Shown here piece by piece: positions 63,072 to 64,000 of a DNA stretch of 64,000 nucleotides. How positions within the stretch are numbered: the first letter of the stretch is position 1; every line of letters starts with the position of its first letter. A program made the translations under genes and the position numbers. The notes under the pieces were generated by a model. It did no database searches and was not told the origin of the DNA. It saw only the letters and a list, made by a program, of their open reading frames with translations. This DNA is from Mangifera indica (lineage: Eukaryota; Streptophyta; Magnoliopsida; Sapindales; Anacardiaceae). The stretch covers positions 3,243,322-3,307,321 of the forward strand of contig NC_058148.1 in assembly GCF_011075055.1 (NCBI RefSeq), given 5' to 3'.

Positions 63072-64000
63072 TGTAACACCCATAGGTACATCTAAGGGTA
63101 AGATAGTCTTTTTACATGCGTTGGCATGATTTGAAAGTCAAAATATGAGTTTTGCATGACACATGACCGTATAAGGAAAGCCCATGCTCTGTGTGTCATG
63201 TCACATCAGTCAGATTAGATTGATTCTACATGAATTCAAAATTAAGTGACACACGACCATATGCCTTGATGTGTGTGTAATGCATTTTTAGTCTATATAT
63301 GGCACGTTGCTAAATTTTTGGGATCATTATTTTATAATCCTTAAATGCACAATTTTTCCCCAAAAAGTGAGAAAAGGCAAGTTTGATAGTCAGACTTCGA
63401 TGTAGTGTCTTCAGTAGCATGTTTTTGATGACATGGTAAGAAAATATCTATGAAGAAGAAACCTTTTTGGTCAATTTCATTGCAATAGTTTGGTAAGAGG
63501 TAAGTAAGATTTATTCGCACTTCTTTCGATTAGTTAATCATGGATTGAAAGTTTGTTTTCGTAGCCAAGAATTATATTTACATGATTATATGATTGACCT
63601 TTAGGCTGGATGCATCAATTGAATTTATTGTTAGGGGATTAGAAAAGTTTCATTATAGATAAGTAATTAATGTTTTATGCTATGGTTGAGAAATTTAGTA
63701 TTGATGACAAAGAAGATGTTGTATGTTTTGTTGGAATGTTAGAGCATTTGTGGTGATAATGTCTTTAGCAATTTACATTGATAATGGTTGTTACAATGAA
63801 GATATTGCTCTATATAATGACGTTTGTGAGTTAAGTTAATATGGTAATGATAATGACCTTATAATATGTTTATGTGAATCATGGGCCCTTAGAAATGATT
63901 TAAGGCATCCTTTTCATGTGTATAATTGAATTAAGATGGTAGAAAGGGAATATAACCATATCAAAGTGTGAAATTAGGGTTTTCAACTGGTTTTTTAGGT
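63072..64000 (+). mobile_element. 5' part of a TGTAACACCC-type LTR, runs off the window
   Basis: TGTAACACCCATAGG, then TCTAAGGGTAAGATAGTCTTT, matches the LTR starts at 30788 (plus) and 54094 (minus). Words such as CACATGACCGTATAAGG and CACACGACCATATG recall the solo LTR at 26.5-28.6 kb. The end lies outside the window, so it cannot be told whether this is a solo LTR or a full element. Confidence 0.6.

Noticed and set aside
1..64000. tRNA, rRNA, endogenous pararetrovirus or intact autonomous transposon
   Set aside because: No cloverleaf with conserved T-loop, no rRNA core sequence, no virus-type movement or coat region, and every TE coding region seen carries stops or frameshifts. The only tRNA-related sequences are the primer-binding sites of the copia elements.

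Overview
The window is nuclear DNA from a flowering plant, probably a eudicot. It is very AT-rich, its genes contain GT-AG introns, and it carries TATA-type promoters. Most of the remaining DNA is layered transposable-element (TE) debris: Ty1/copia, LTR families with TGTAACACC ends, L1-type LINEs, hAT, Mutator-like and PIF/Harbinger elements. I cannot name the species. Only two host genes look intact. No tRNA, rRNA, CRISPR array or virus-derived gene was seen.

Layout. (1) 1-4800: intergenic DNA, with a hAT-type non-autonomous element (1594-3054) that contains a Mutator-like MITE (2066-2762). (2) 5052-17833, minus strand: a five-exon gene for a single-pass membrane protein with a proline-rich tail (DUF7036-like). 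Intron 1 holds a structurally complete but dead copia element (11659-16718). Intron 4 holds gypsy-like debris. (3) 18000-29350: MITEs, a long hairpin (20756-21728), a decayed DUF1985-type ORF of a Mutator-like element with four tandemly repeated mini-exons, a 120-bp tandem array, and a LINE relic split by a 2.1-kb solo LTR. (4) 29350-35318: LTR fragments and a dispersed repeat that recurs at 60.6-62.2 kb. (5) 35319-42759: a second copia element with matching target-site duplications (TSDs); its 5' leader carries dense W-box and G-box motif arrays. (6) 42.8-51.1 kb: a hAT transposase pseudogene, an LTR remnant and a third copia polyprotein relic. (7) 51.6-55.2 kb: two Mutator-like MITEs, a solo LTR with perfect TSD and small hAT-like MITEs, nested in one another. 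(8) 55.4-57.7 kb, plus strand: an intact F-box/leucine-rich gene of the At1g10780 type, 419 codons in three coding exons with a probable leader intron. (9) 58.1-64 kb: back-to-back MITEs, a LINE 3' end, a GC-rich hAT MITE and LTR pieces.

The two host genes have no visible functional link. The F-box protein would act in SCF ubiquitin ligases, and the membrane protein has no assigned function. The interest of the window lies in TE structure. Many insertions can be bounded to the base by TSDs, their nesting order can be read directly, and several internal arrays (mini-exons, W-box cluster, G-box modules, long hairpin) are not explained by simple annotation.
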